From Bactrocera neohumeralis (Eukaryota > Arthropoda > Insecta > Diptera > Tephritidae): a stretch of DNA of 64,000 bases. Shown piece by piece: positions 11,585-22,018 of the stretch. Positions within the stretch are counted from its first letter, which is position 1. Every line of letters starts with the position of its first letter. The translations under genes and the position numbers were made by a program. The notes below the pieces were generated by a model that was not told the origin of the DNA, ran no database searches, and saw only the letters and a program-made list of their open reading frames with translations. The DNA is taken from positions 66,499,076 through 66,563,075 of the forward strand of contig NC_065923.1 in assembly GCF_024586455.1 (NCBI RefSeq), written 5' to 3'.

Positions 11585-12040
11585 AGGTGATCCAAGTAAA
11601 GGACCCTTTTCCACTAGCCTTTCTTGACAAATTACGGAGGAGTCGTTTCAAGCTGTCATATTATTTTTGCTTTAGTATTTAATGTTTGGCATTTCACCAT
11701 GGAAATACTTACATACGCCTGAACAATGTCTACAAATCATTCAACTTTATTACGAATTCACGTTGTAAGAATGTGTTTCGCGCGCTTCGCTCAACTTATG
11801 GTCAACATAATCGGCCTACTGAGCGTACTATTCTCAACACGATCACTCATCTTGAGACCCAGCATTCATTATTGGATAATATAGTGTATGACAGAATATA
11901 CCACGTTCAGTAGCACGTAGTGAAGAAAATATAGCCGTATACCAGAGAATGTCTTTCCAATGATAAAAAACATTCCCCATTAAATTTGAAGTTTCTATGT
12001 TTTTTCTTTAAAAACAAGTAGGGAACCTTGAAATAGAATA
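11585..12040 (+). mobile_element. Internally deleted Tc1/mariner-type element (N-terminal HTH plus 3' end)
   Basis: Starts with GGTGATCCAAGTAAAGGACCC, near-complementary to the other end (AGGGAACCTTGAAATAG), as expected for degenerate terminal inverted repeats. Inside is an open frame of about 75 codons (11686-11913) with FRALRSTYGQHNRPTERTIL and HLETQHSLLDNI, the N-terminal helix-turn-helix domain seen before transposases of the WFQQDGATCHTA group. It then passes to a 3' tail (AACATTCCCCATTAAATTTGA, TTTTTTCTTTAAA) that matches the 3' tail of the longer copy at 53.88-54.96 kb. The catalytic domain is missing, so the copy is non-autonomous. Confidence 0.75.
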
Positions 12041-12415
12041 CTCTCGAGGCAATTAAGAGAAATTCATAAGGTAGTTATTTAATAGTTTGCAATTTACAAT
12101 TACACTAAGTTGTTTATAAAATGATATAATATTGACCAAAAGCCTTCAAAAATTGATAAATTATATTCTGGCCTTGTAATTTGAAGCAAAGATAATCTAA
12201 TTCTTAGTTGATTGATCTGTTTTAATGCGGTAAAAGCTTATCTGTAAAAAAACAATCGTATGAGAAACATCATATGAATATGAGAAATCATAACACAACC
12301 TAATCACCTCAAACTACGGCATATTTTTGAGATTAAATCAGCTGATTTGGTATCGAAAGCACTCGACGACACCCTTGCATAAGACGCCACGCAGTTTTTT
12401 ACACACAGAAGGAAA
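12041..12415. other. Noncoding spacer
   Basis: AT-rich, no feature supported. Confidence 0.5.
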
Positions 12416-12660
12416 TGTTGGAGGCAGTAAATATAAAATTTGTATATAATACTATATATATAAATGATCATCAAGGAGCTGAGTCGATTCTGACCTATAT
12501 GCTTGTGTGGAAAACTTTTATATTTAACAAGATGTATTCACAAAATTTGGCATGGATTATTATCTGTTATCAATCTCCAACGAAATTTTTCAGACAGGAT
12601 CACTATAACATATAGCTGCCATACAAAAATAAAAGTTATGACCGATCAAAATAAAGTTTT
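12416..12660 (+). repeat. Fragment of a dispersed fly repeat
   Basis: Contains TATATATAAATGATCATCAAGGAGCTGAGTCGAT in degenerate form, then CAGGATCACTATAACATATAG, CTGCCATACAAA and GACCGATCAAAAT. The same blocks, in either orientation, recur at 27.21, 39.42 and 53.03 kb. These are parts of a noncoding interspersed repeat common in higher flies. The short ORF across it is incidental. Confidence 0.55.
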
Positions 12661-14097
12661 TTCTTTTAAGGCATAACTTTGTATTTGTGAAGGGTTTAAA
12701 CTTTTGTACAAAGATAATGTTTTTTTTGTTCCTAATGGTTTTAAGTTAGAAGTATTTGTTCATACAGATGCCATCACTTGTTGAGAGATATACAACAAGA
12801 TTCCACTTTTCTAATGTCTTTTCGACTCTTTTAACAAATTACATATGAAGTCAATTTGTAGTATTCCAAAGACTTAGGCATACTACTCCCGACTTTCAGA
12901 CACTTTACTGAATAAAAAATCGTTTCATAAACTTCCATTATTCATTCGGAGGTGGCGTAAAACATACAGAACACTGCGCCTGTGGCTCAAAACTGGACTT
13001 CTGTAACAAAAATATTCGGTAATTGACCAAAAGTCTATAAAACATACGAAATCAAAGTCTTTCCCGTCAAACGTCCCACGCATTCTTAAATTTCAAGGCA
13101 ATCAGAAGTTGTTCTTTAACTTTTCAAGAAAAAATTGACCAAAAATTCAGCAGACGCGCTGACAGTATGAAATTATATGCACTTTATCTATTTACTTATT
13201 TATTTGAACTTGTTAGCTCTTACGCGATAATAATACAAAGTACGTGAGCAATAATAAGTTGATTATTATCATTTTTATTTTGTTACGCGTATTCCTTACT
13301 TTATCGCACACACTTACATATACAGAGCTATCAAATTTTTCCGACTCACGCACTCGCTTGCGCTTTATAGCTCGTTACGCTAAACGTTGCATGAAAAATG
13401 CATTTATCAACGTTTTTGCGGCAACAAAGCAAAACCGTGGCAACGGATGCACTGGACGCAGCCACCGCAGTTGGCCACTTAACACACAGCAACAACGGAA
13501 TAAAGGGAAAAATTGAGCAGAGCCAACACGAGAGCTGACTTTCGCCAAAAATGTTGCACTACACAACTGAAATATTTATGAGTTCGAGGCAGCGAATGAT
13601 GAGCAAAAGAGCAAGAAAAAAATTGTAACAGCATCAACTAAGCATAAAAGTAGCAACAGATAAATCAGCAGTGGCTAGAATATAAAATACTTGGAAGCTG
13701 AGGAAATTAAAGAAAAATGGAGCCACGATGAAATATAAAGGAAGAAGGAAGGAAATATTAAATAAAGTGCATATGTGTTAGAGAAATGGCTTTGGGACTT
13801 GAAAAATATTTTGGGTAGTTTTTTTCAATATGGTTCCAATGATGTTTGTTGTAAAGTATACTTAGATTCGTTTAGGTTAGAAGAACTCCAGTACGCTTTA
13901 AAAATCTTTTTAGGCGTTGAATTCTGTTCCAAGCTCAGCTTGATGATTAAATGTGTGAGGTCCCATATTTTTTATCTTAAATTTCGCAAATACGAGACAA
14001 CCAAGAAGGAAATATCAACTTCATCTTTCATCCGGTAAAATTTTTTACCTTATCGTCTAGTCACCAATTCTACAATTATCAGTTAAAATCTATACAA
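12661..14097. other. Noncoding stretch
   Basis: No supported gene. Short ORFs at 13244-13566 and 13775-14038 lack recognisable domains. Confidence 0.55.
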
Positions 14098-14360
14098 TTA
14101 GGATAAGCCTAACTTTGAGAGCAAAACGATTCTCTTACGATTTACGTTCGACCAGAGGAGTCTAGCAACTGCACAGGTACTGATATTTGCCAAGCGCTCA
14201 CCAAGGTTCCGCCAGGCCCTGATATCCAATAGTAACAGGCAAGAACACAGCGATGCTCCGACCTGTTTCCCCACGAACGACGTCGAGACGGTACCTTCGT
14301 CCACCTTCCTTACTTTCCTCATCTTCCTGTCCTTCAGCTTTATAGTTGCTTGCAAATTTC
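14098..14360 (-). mobile_element. LINE relic, RNase-H-type ORF2 C-terminal domain (tentative)
   Basis: An 85-codon minus-strand open frame contains ARLLWSNVNRKRIVLLSKLG, which fits the conserved W-x(4-5)-[RK]-[RK]-x(4)-L-L motif found after RNase H in I-type LINEs (compare FWLRIQDKRSTKLLVLNKVN at 37.8 kb). The upstream part (DIRAWRNLGERLANISTCAV) fits the linker before that motif. The active-site parts of the element are absent. A chance ORF is possible but less likely. Confidence 0.45.
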
Positions 14361-14739
14361 CTTAAGGGCTAGTCTTACTCAGTAAAAATCCATTGATAGG
14401 AGGATCATACATTCATTAATGAGTAAGTCATGTTCACGGAAAGACTACTACTATATTGCTATATTAATAAAGAACCTTAGGAATTCCAGACAGAACCTTG
14501 TACAATAGATTCTCCCAAAAAATTAAATAGCTCTTTTAGCTTTTCTTTGTTTCAAATAACATGTTTCGTATTTATTCCTCTTATGAATCCGAAATCCAGC
14601 ATATCTAATATAAATTTTGTAGTTAACTAATTGTCATTTAAAGTAAAATTATTAGATTCCCGATGATTACGTTCCGTGATCTAAGCCAATAACAACATTA
14701 ACTTCAAGTTTAAAGTGCATTTTTGAAAAATGAACTCGG
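14361..14739. other. Noncoding spacer
   Basis: AT-rich, nothing supported. Confidence 0.5.
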
Positions 14740-15940
14740 GATTTTGAAATATAAACACTCTCTGCGACTTAGTGCAAAGGGATTTAGCCTGGTGCAGTGG
14801 AGTTGAGCTGAATATCAATCCCTCGAAGACGACCTTCGTCCCGCTTACGAGACCACTTCACCTAGTAATCCGTCAGGTAGCCAAACACACATTACATCAA
14901 ATTACACCAGAAGGGTTTGGCAGAGGTAAGATAATCTCATCCCAACGGATGCAGGACTTAATTGGTGTAATACCATTGGCTCTTCTCCCAAGAGGCAGCA
15001 TTACCGAAAGGGTTAACTTCACCAAGAAGTACAAGGTTACACTAAACAGTAAGGCTGAATGGAATGATTCCACTCTCGAGCTACTTCTTCTTAATTGGCG
15101 TAGACACCGCTTACGCGATTTTAGCCTTAGCTTAGGGATAATACAATCAAGTGTTGCACTGACGGCTTGAAAACGTCGGAGGGAATTGGTGCAGGAGTTG
15201 CAGGACCACGCACCAAACTTTCCATACCTATAGGAATTTTTCCGAGCATATTTCAAGCAAAAGTCTTTGCTATAAGTCGGTTCATAGAGATAAATATCCA
15301 ACGAACTAGCGCAACGTACATATAACCATACAGAAATGTAGAGAATGGCTGAACATTCTATCGGAACGTAACCAAGTGCACCTTATATGGATACCCGATC
15401 ACAAAGGGATAGCCTGAAATTAACTGGCTGATAAGCTCGCCCGCTCCGCAACATCCACTAACATGGTAAAGGAGCTTATCCACAAGGAAGAAAAAGTAGG
15501 CAGCGAGAGGTATTACCAACAACTGCAAGGCATTCACCATGCCAAGTTGCTAATGGGAGGTTACAACCTCAGCAAGTTTAACTATGTGATCAACATCCCT
15601 AGAGACAAACTCAGGCTACTTGTCGCATTCTATACTGGTCAATGTAAGCTGAAGAAGCACTTACATATAGCTTCTTGTGCAAATTGCCGATTCTGCGACA
15701 GAGAGCATTTATACTCCAGAACACCTGCTAATTGACTGCATAACAGTCTGCAGACGCAGGAGAAAGGCCCTTGGATCCATGCATCCAAATAGGAATCACA
15801 TCGCCTTATTAGCACCTAGCAGTATATTGGAACTTATCAATATGCTGGAGCTAAGTGGGTCGTTGTGACTTAGAAGAGGGCGCAAAAGACCTTAGATTGC
15901 AATGCAATCCTCATCTTATCTTTATTTTATCTTAAGAAAT
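14740..15940 (+). mobile_element. RNase-H-bearing LINE relic (RT end, RNase H, C-terminal zinc region)
   Basis: Plus strand, several frames. VELNINPSKTTFVPLTR is the post-palm part of an RT; it jumps directly to PLHLVIRQVAKHTLHQI, which normally lies well downstream, so the element is internally deleted. Then come QRMQDLIGVIPLALLPRGS, the RNase H start TDGLKTSEGIGAGVAGPR (TDG codons 15158-15166), and the C-terminal region NIPRDKLRLLVAFYTGQCKL followed by CANCRFCDRE and HLLIDCITVCRRRRKALGS, a Cys/His zinc-binding-like end. A 45-bp LINE fragment of another family is inserted at 15082-15130. Stops and frameshifts throughout. The 3' end (ACTTAG...GCAATCCTCAT) matches the end of the 61.2-62.96 kb copy, so the two are the same family (I/LOA-like). 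Confidence 0.8.
15082..15130 (-). mobile_element. Short 3'-end fragment of the endonuclease/RT LINE nested in another LINE
   Basis: CTTCTTCTTAATTGGCGTAG and ACACCGCTTACGCGATT are the reverse complement of the 3' terminus of the 8.34-8.75 kb LINE. It interrupts the RNase-H LINE just before its TDG block. It is a severely 5'-truncated insertion and proves the relative order: the host LINE was already present. Confidence 0.75.
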
Positions 15941-17099
15941 CTAAATTAAACTTCCAACATCACATAGCCTTCATACTTTATAGAGAAGCATTTCCGCAGA
16001 AACGTTAATTTACGCTTTTCTCGGCTCGCTCGTCTCACTCAGTGCTCAGCCGCCGTGGGCTATCACGACAGAGCACAAGGAATATATAATTCGCTTTAAA
16101 ATTAGTTATAATGCCGGCATGTGGCGTACACTAAACCAAAGCATAAGCACAAAAGCAGACCAAGAGCGAAAAGCAATGTTTAGTTAGCGGCAAAAGCGCA
16201 TCTCCGCGCCGCAACATTCATAAATATGGCGGTTGACAGGAAAGTTTGCACGCGGCGGAAAGTAATATTTGCACTCCTGCGGCTGTTTGTGCATTTCTAG
16301 CTATTTAAGCGGACTCACACATGCCCACAAGCGTGATTGCTTATGCAAATAAACGTATACAATGTATTTATGTGCATAAGACTGGGATTCATTGTTCTGC
16401 CAGAAGCTTACCTCATACATATGTAATTCAGCTTGCCTTGTCTGACTAAGCAAGTTGCCTCCTGCAGAAATGCAACATACGCATACATATGTTTTAGCGT
16501 CAACTTTATGCGCATAATACGCTGCAACTTCCTTGAGCTGTCAAAAAGACATGTAAGTAAATTTAAGTTAGAGAAGAGACTGGATACCTGAGAATTTGGC
16601 TTTGATCTAGATTGAAAAATTAATAAAAATTTGCAGAGTAGGAGCAATAATCTCTTACGACTTTCACATACGATATTTCTTTCACTCTTTCCCTTTATTT
16701 TTCTCTCGTTTTCTATCTCTTTCTATATGAACTCATACTTGGAACTCAAGTGTCCAGCAAAATAATAAGACTGCAAAAATGTTTTACGATTTCCTCATTC
16801 CCTACTTTTTCCTGACGATCTATTTGTCTCTCTTTCCCTCTCTCTCTCTCTTTCTCTTGCTCTTTCTTATACTTAATCCGCAAACATATTTTATATTTTT
16901 CAGAAAGAACAGCACCGTTATTTTTCCAATAACAGGCTTTAGTAATCTGTGTATCGCTTTGTACAAGTGCGATAGGGACACTTTATAGCACTTTAGAAAG
17001 ATAAAGTTTTGACCTAAAAAAAACATTTTAACATTTTTGTGATATCTTGTCCCAATATTGATAGAGCACACTTCAAGATTATTACCTCACGGACCGAAC
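15941..17099. other. Noncoding stretch
   Basis: No supported gene. A somewhat GC-richer part at about 16010-16320 could be regulatory, but nothing proves it. A (TC)n/pyrimidine tract lies at about 16826-16865. Confidence 0.5.
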
Positions 17100-17750
17100 T
17101 TTCACCTACCAATCGCTGCTGAATCGTAACAAGATTTGCCCATTTTTGAAGCAGAGGAGAAGTGAATCACTAACAACAACGTCAAATGAAAACGATCATG
17201 GTCCAAACGTTTTGAGCCGACCCAAGCGGTTCCCACGCCCGGATCAGGACAGTCAAGAAGTTTCTGCTTTGGTTTTGGGGGAATTGACAAGAAATAATCA
17301 ATATGAGGTGATGCCCTACAGCCAAACACTTAATTCGAACGTCAACTGTTGGAACGTCCGAAGGAAGCAGTCGCCAAAAGTGTCTAGCCATGGTCAACAG
17401 GAGTGATGTTGCGGTCCATCAGGTTATAGCAAAGCAACATGTATTTATTGTGCATCGCCAGAAGCTTGGCTGGGAGATCCTTAGTTAATCATCCTTTAGT
17501 ACAGACCTAGTATTAAGTGAAACTAACTGTTCCTGTCTATGGCAAATGATTTTGCTGGTACAAAATTTGCCCCACAGAAGCATGTGAAAATTGAGTATTC
17601 CAGTTTTTTCCAAAGAGAAGAGGGTTCCTATGAGCGTAGCATTATTAAAGCGCATATAAAATGGCAAAAAGTCATCAAACAAAAAGGTACATATTGGACT
17701 CAAGCCGGATCACTCAAACTACGCTTAATGAAACCTACGATTCGAAGTAT
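17100..17750 (+). mobile_element. Mariner transposase relic, C-terminal half
   Basis: Frame-broken plus-strand reading: YSQTLNSNV followed by a QQLERLKEA-like stretch in a neighbouring frame (17318-17365), then a degenerate target for the HQDNARPH block, then LFLSMANDFAGTKFAPQKHV (17530-17590) and FQREEGSYERSIIKAHIKWQ KVIKQKGTY. These are the C-terminal hallmarks of a mellifera-type mariner transposase. The catalytic Asp blocks are not recoverable in frame. The same type recurs at 27.34 kb (+) and 23.79 kb (-). Confidence 0.8.
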
Positions 17751-18767
17751 ATTTTTACAAGAGATATATATTTTGTATATCTCCCTGCCTTTGACTTTGA
17801 CTTTGACAGTAAGTATTGTGAAATTATGACTTAAAATACTCTAGTATGTGATTGATAGGCTATTATTTTTACTTTACTTGAATTATGTATGAAGACCATG
17901 TTTGCGACCTGTAACAAGCGCTATATTGATATTTTCTTTATTACTTTTTATTTTTAGCATTAATCATTCAAACGCATTTATAAACAGAACAAAAAAATTT
18001 TAATATTCAACGCCTGTACTACACACCTTAACTTTGCTACCACGCAAACAATTTATTAGCTCCCACACCAATGAGTACTTTAAATATACCCTATGAGGCG
18101 CAATCTGTACTCATACGCCGTGGCTAACCAGCACACATGCGTTTAATCAGCAACTCATTGTTGAGTGCAGTGATTTCGCTTGGGCTCTGCATTAGCATAA
18201 AAGCTAACTTAGATAAACACATATATATATTTAGATATGCAGGCAAGACATACAGTTATATAAGTCTATATCTATATCGCAATATCCAATCAATGTCAAA
18301 TTTGCAATGAGTAGCAGTGAAGTGACTGTCGCCACCCATCAATGAACCGTGATATGTAACATGCAACCGACAGTAGGGCAAATTTGGCACAAAGTCATTT
18401 CATATTGATTATATTACACATTTGTGGCTTGATAACTGCACGAGCCACTACTTTTCCTTTACATAATAATTATGCATGTGTATGCAATGATATGCTAATA
18501 TTGCCCACACCGGAGTAGACATTTGGCTCGTGTAAACACAAACCACACAATATTCGATTTACAGTTACAATGAAACTCTCAACAGCAGGCTTACAATACC
18601 AACAACAAGTTGACAACAGAAACGTACGCACATATTTTAATTAAATTACTCGCATTACTGGCTGAGTGTGCGGCACAAATCGCAGTTTGATTGGTGGTGT
18701 CGACGTGTCCGTGTGAGTACCAGCTTAATTTATCCAAAGTCCAAGCTGACAGGCAGTTGTGAAACTA
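17751..18767. other. Noncoding stretch with a recurrent 17-bp motif
   Basis: No gene. TACTCATACGCCGTGGC at 18108-18124 recurs exactly at 46956-46972, and its 11-bp core occurs two more times in the window (see findings). The rest is ordinary AT-rich DNA. Confidence 0.55.
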
Positions 18768-19332
18768 GTGATTTTTTAACATAACTTTTTTTAAAAAAAA
18801 AACACATAAAATTTGCAACATCTCATCGATTCTTTATTTGAAACGTTAGATTGGTTCATGACATTTACTTTTTGAATATAATTTCATTTAAATGTTGACC
18901 ACGGCTGCGTCTTAGGTGGTCCATTCGGAAACCCCAATTTTGGGCAACTTTTTATTTCGGCCGGAATAGCCCGAATTTCTTCGGAAATGTTTCTTCCAAA
19001 GCTAATAGTTGTTTATTTCTGTATTTAGACTTGACGTAGCCTGTAAAAAATAGTCTAAAGGCGTTAAATCGCATGATCTTGGTGGCCAACTTACGGGTCC
19101 ATTTCTTGAGATGAATTGTTCTCCGCAGTTTTCCCTCAAAATGGCCATAGAATCGCGAGCTGTGTGGCATGTAGCGCCATCTTGTTGAAACCACATGAGT
19201 CAACATTTAAATGAAATTATCTTCAAAAAGTAAATGTCATGAACCAATCTAACGTTTCAAATAAAGACCCGATGAGATTTTGCAAATTTTATGCGTTTTT
19301 TTTTTCCAAAGTTATCAAGCTCAAAAAATCAT
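18768..19332 (-). mobile_element. Foldback Tc1/mariner-type element between TA dinucleotides
   Basis: The arms 18769-18901 and 19198-19331 are near-perfect inverted copies, apart from a few substitutions and a short length difference near the tips. TA abuts both ends (18766-18767, 19333-19334), the standard Tc1/mariner target. Between them, on the minus strand, is the C-terminal third of a transposase: MWFQQDGATCHTARDSM, FISRNGPVSWPPRSCDLTPL, DYFL, a frameshift, then GYVKSKYRNK and, after further breaks, VAQNWGFRMDHLRRSRGQHLNEIIFKK-like codons at the left end (not one open frame). The left arm contains the last codons of the gene; the right arm is an inverted copy of the same end where the 5' half should be. 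It cannot encode a complete transposase. Confidence 0.85.
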
Positions 19333-19735
19333 TATAGTATGGTAACAGTACAACCATCGCACATGTCTCTGCTTTGACAATATTACATATATTAGCTTCG
19401 ATTTTGAGTAGACTTACAATTGGTGAATAAATTAATTTTGTGGGATCTTTGGTTGTTTGGAAACCCGAAAGTTATTTATCTGAGCCTTATTTATACACAC
19501 ACGAACTGATATAATGCAATACGATTCTAATAATTAATTGTTAATTTGTATTAAATTAAGAGCGATATTCTGTAAATTAATTATGCCCACTAAGCCGAGC
19601 TATAATGGAGAATTGCTGAAGTATAATTGAGAAGATATTTTCAAGCAATTTTACAAATATCTAATTCACACATTGAAGGACGTGTTCGGAAAAGGGTTTG
19701 TTAGAATAATGAAAATCAAATATCAAACATATATG
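19333..19735. other. Noncoding spacer
   Basis: AT-rich, nothing supported. Confidence 0.5.
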
Positions 19736-20600
19736 CAATATAGTGGACCTAATTCATAGACTAAATTCATATACTACTATGAGCAAAATATAGTAAGACT
19801 TTGTTCATAATTTTAAAATTCTTAATTTTTTCTTCCAAACCTTTGTCGGCACCCTCAAAATAATCCATCTTGGCCCATTACAGTTGTGGCAACGTTTTTT
19901 TCTATCCTCGATGCAATTGTTAAAGTCAATTTCCGGAATAGCTTTCAATGTGCATAGCGATTCACGTTTAATGTCTTAAATTAACTCAAAACGGTTTCCC
20001 CAGAATGGTCGTTTCAGTTTGCTAAATAGCCTAAAGTTACACTGAGCAAAATATGGCAAGTGCGCTGGTTACGGCACGATATAGATTGAAAATTTGACGA
20101 AAAACTCACAAGGAATCAATGGAGTATGCGACGGTGCATTATCGTGGTGCAAAAACTAAGAGTTGTTGGCCCATAATTTCGATATCTTTTTGTGAATAAC
20201 TTCGCGCAAACGTCGCATTACACTCAAATAGTGTTCTTTATTGACAGTTTGACCGGTCGCAAGGAACTCGATAATCGAAGATAACTGTCAACAAAACCTT
20301 GAATTTTGACCTGCTTTGACGTGTTTTTTGTGGCCTTCGGCTTGGACCTTTGCCACAATATTCGGCTGTTTGATCTGTTTCATGTTTTAAACATAGATCC
20401 AAGAGACATCGCCAGTAATAATACGTTTCATGACATCCTGGTAGTCGGAAAGCATTGTATTACAGTCGTTAACGCCACGCTGTTTTTCGAAAACATTTCA
20501 AAATTTTGGAAACAATTGTGCATCCACTTGTCTTATGCCTCAATGATCATTCAAAATGGGTTACACTGATACTTCTACTATTTCAACGATGCCAGTTAAA
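19736..20600 (-). mobile_element. Mariner transposase relic (irritans-like)
   Basis: On the minus strand, with several stops: CNTMLSDYQDVMKRIITGDV SW (first Asp block), HVKAGQNSRF, HYLSVMRRLREVIHKKISKL WANNS, HHDNAPSHTPL (second Asp block), LFSKLKRPFWGNRFEL and LCTLKAIPEIDFNNCIED. The third Asp block reads as FAQCNF, so the usual P-C-D Asp is lost. It is the same family as the 59.2 kb relic. Dead by stops and a missing catalytic residue. Confidence 0.85.
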
Positions 20601-21846
20601 TAAGCGACTATTAGAGGGTCGATTCTCGAGCGCCAATTCGTTTACTTTATTGAAGTATTGAACATCAGTTGATGTTGATTGCCGTCTTACAATTTTTTGC
20701 CCACAGTAGTATCTTCGATATTAAACTATATTATATCCAATATTATACGTACGTTATACTCAACTGGTAAGAGCACCCATCAAACTCATTGGCGCTTGAA
20801 ATTCAAACGTCTTTTCATTAGAAGGAATCTCATTCAAAGTTTATAATATCAGTTCACAAGAATATGCTGATATTTCGAGACAAGCCAAATAACAGATGTA
20901 GTGCATATTGTATTTCAGTCGCCTCGACGAGCATGGGGACAGACAAACAGAGAGTCACCACTCGATTCTATCTCGATTAGGCTTAGGTGATACATCCGAG
21001 TGTTAGTTCGTGAACAATACCATTACATTCTGTAGCCACATAATGCAAGAGTATAAAAATTGTAGTAATCTTTCGAGCAAAACTATAAGGTATTCCAAAT
21101 TAACGTAGGTTTCTGAGTGAAAGTATTAATAACAAAATAATGTGACAATTCAAAATTAGAAAATTTTAAGCATATTATTACGAATTTTGGTTTATTATTA
21201 TTATTTAGTTTGTTAATTGACTTAATTAAGAGCCTGGCTAAACTCACGTTTTCTAAATTAAAACACTGATTGAGCAAATAGCAGTTAATTGATTGTAAGG
21301 TGAGTAGTTGATTTTTAACGTCAATTTCCATTTTATAGTCTTTTCGTTCTGCCAAATAAATTTAGTACATTAAGATTATAATTGAGAAACGAGTTTTTGC
21401 TTTTGTACAGCTGACTACTCGACTAGCGATAGGCTCGATTAAGGTTCAGCTGTTATATTTGGTTGTGTTCTTCATTTTCTATTTTTTCTGATGAGTACAA
21501 ACTCATCAGCTAATTGCACTTTATGAATACACGCAACTGAATTTACAGCCTAGACAATAACCGGCTGTGTTAAACACAGCCAAATTAACAATTTAAACAA
21601 CAACCCACAGAGTTGCAACCAAATTGCAACTCAATTACAATTCGATTTATTCATGTATTAAATTAAAATTTTTTTGTACGGTAAATCGAACTAAATTAGC
21701 GCTTTAATCGAACAAAGGCCAGTTAATTATATTAGCTCCCTTTTCATTAAAGAACTTTTCTTTAAATTTAAAGAAATCAACCAATAAAAATGCAATTACA
21801 TTAAGCAAATTTAAATAATTTATCTTTGAAAGCATAAGCAAGATTA
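20601..21846. other. Noncoding stretch with repeat debris
   Basis: No gene. Around 20860-21060, sequence ending in ATGCAAGAGTATAAAAAT and containing GGGACAGACAAACAGAGAGTCACC resembles a reverse-oriented, decayed piece of the dispersed repeat at 27.82 kb. The 90-codon ORF at 21083-21355 has no recognisable domain. Confidence 0.4.
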
Positions 21847-22018
21847 TTCTTCTTTACTGGCGAAAGACACCGCTTATGCGATTATGGCCGAGACATTTCT
21901 TCTCTTCGCTACGTGGCGCCAATTGGGGATTCCAAGCGAAACCAGGTCCTTTTCCACCTGATCTTTCCAATGTAGTGGACGTCTTTCTCTTCCTCTGCTT
22001 CCATACGGACAACATGAT
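21847..22018 (-). mobile_element. 3'-end fragment of the endonuclease/RT LINE
   Basis: Minus strand. It carries the LINE 3' terminus (TTACTGGCGAAAGACACCGC, reverse complement of GCGGTGTCTACGCC with changes), the last codons (VEKDL..LGIPNWRHVAKR-like), and a jump from GGAAGCAGAGG back to the CATGTTGTCCG (GHVVR) region, so about 65 bp are deleted internally. Same family as 8.34 and 43.7 kb. Confidence 0.75.
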
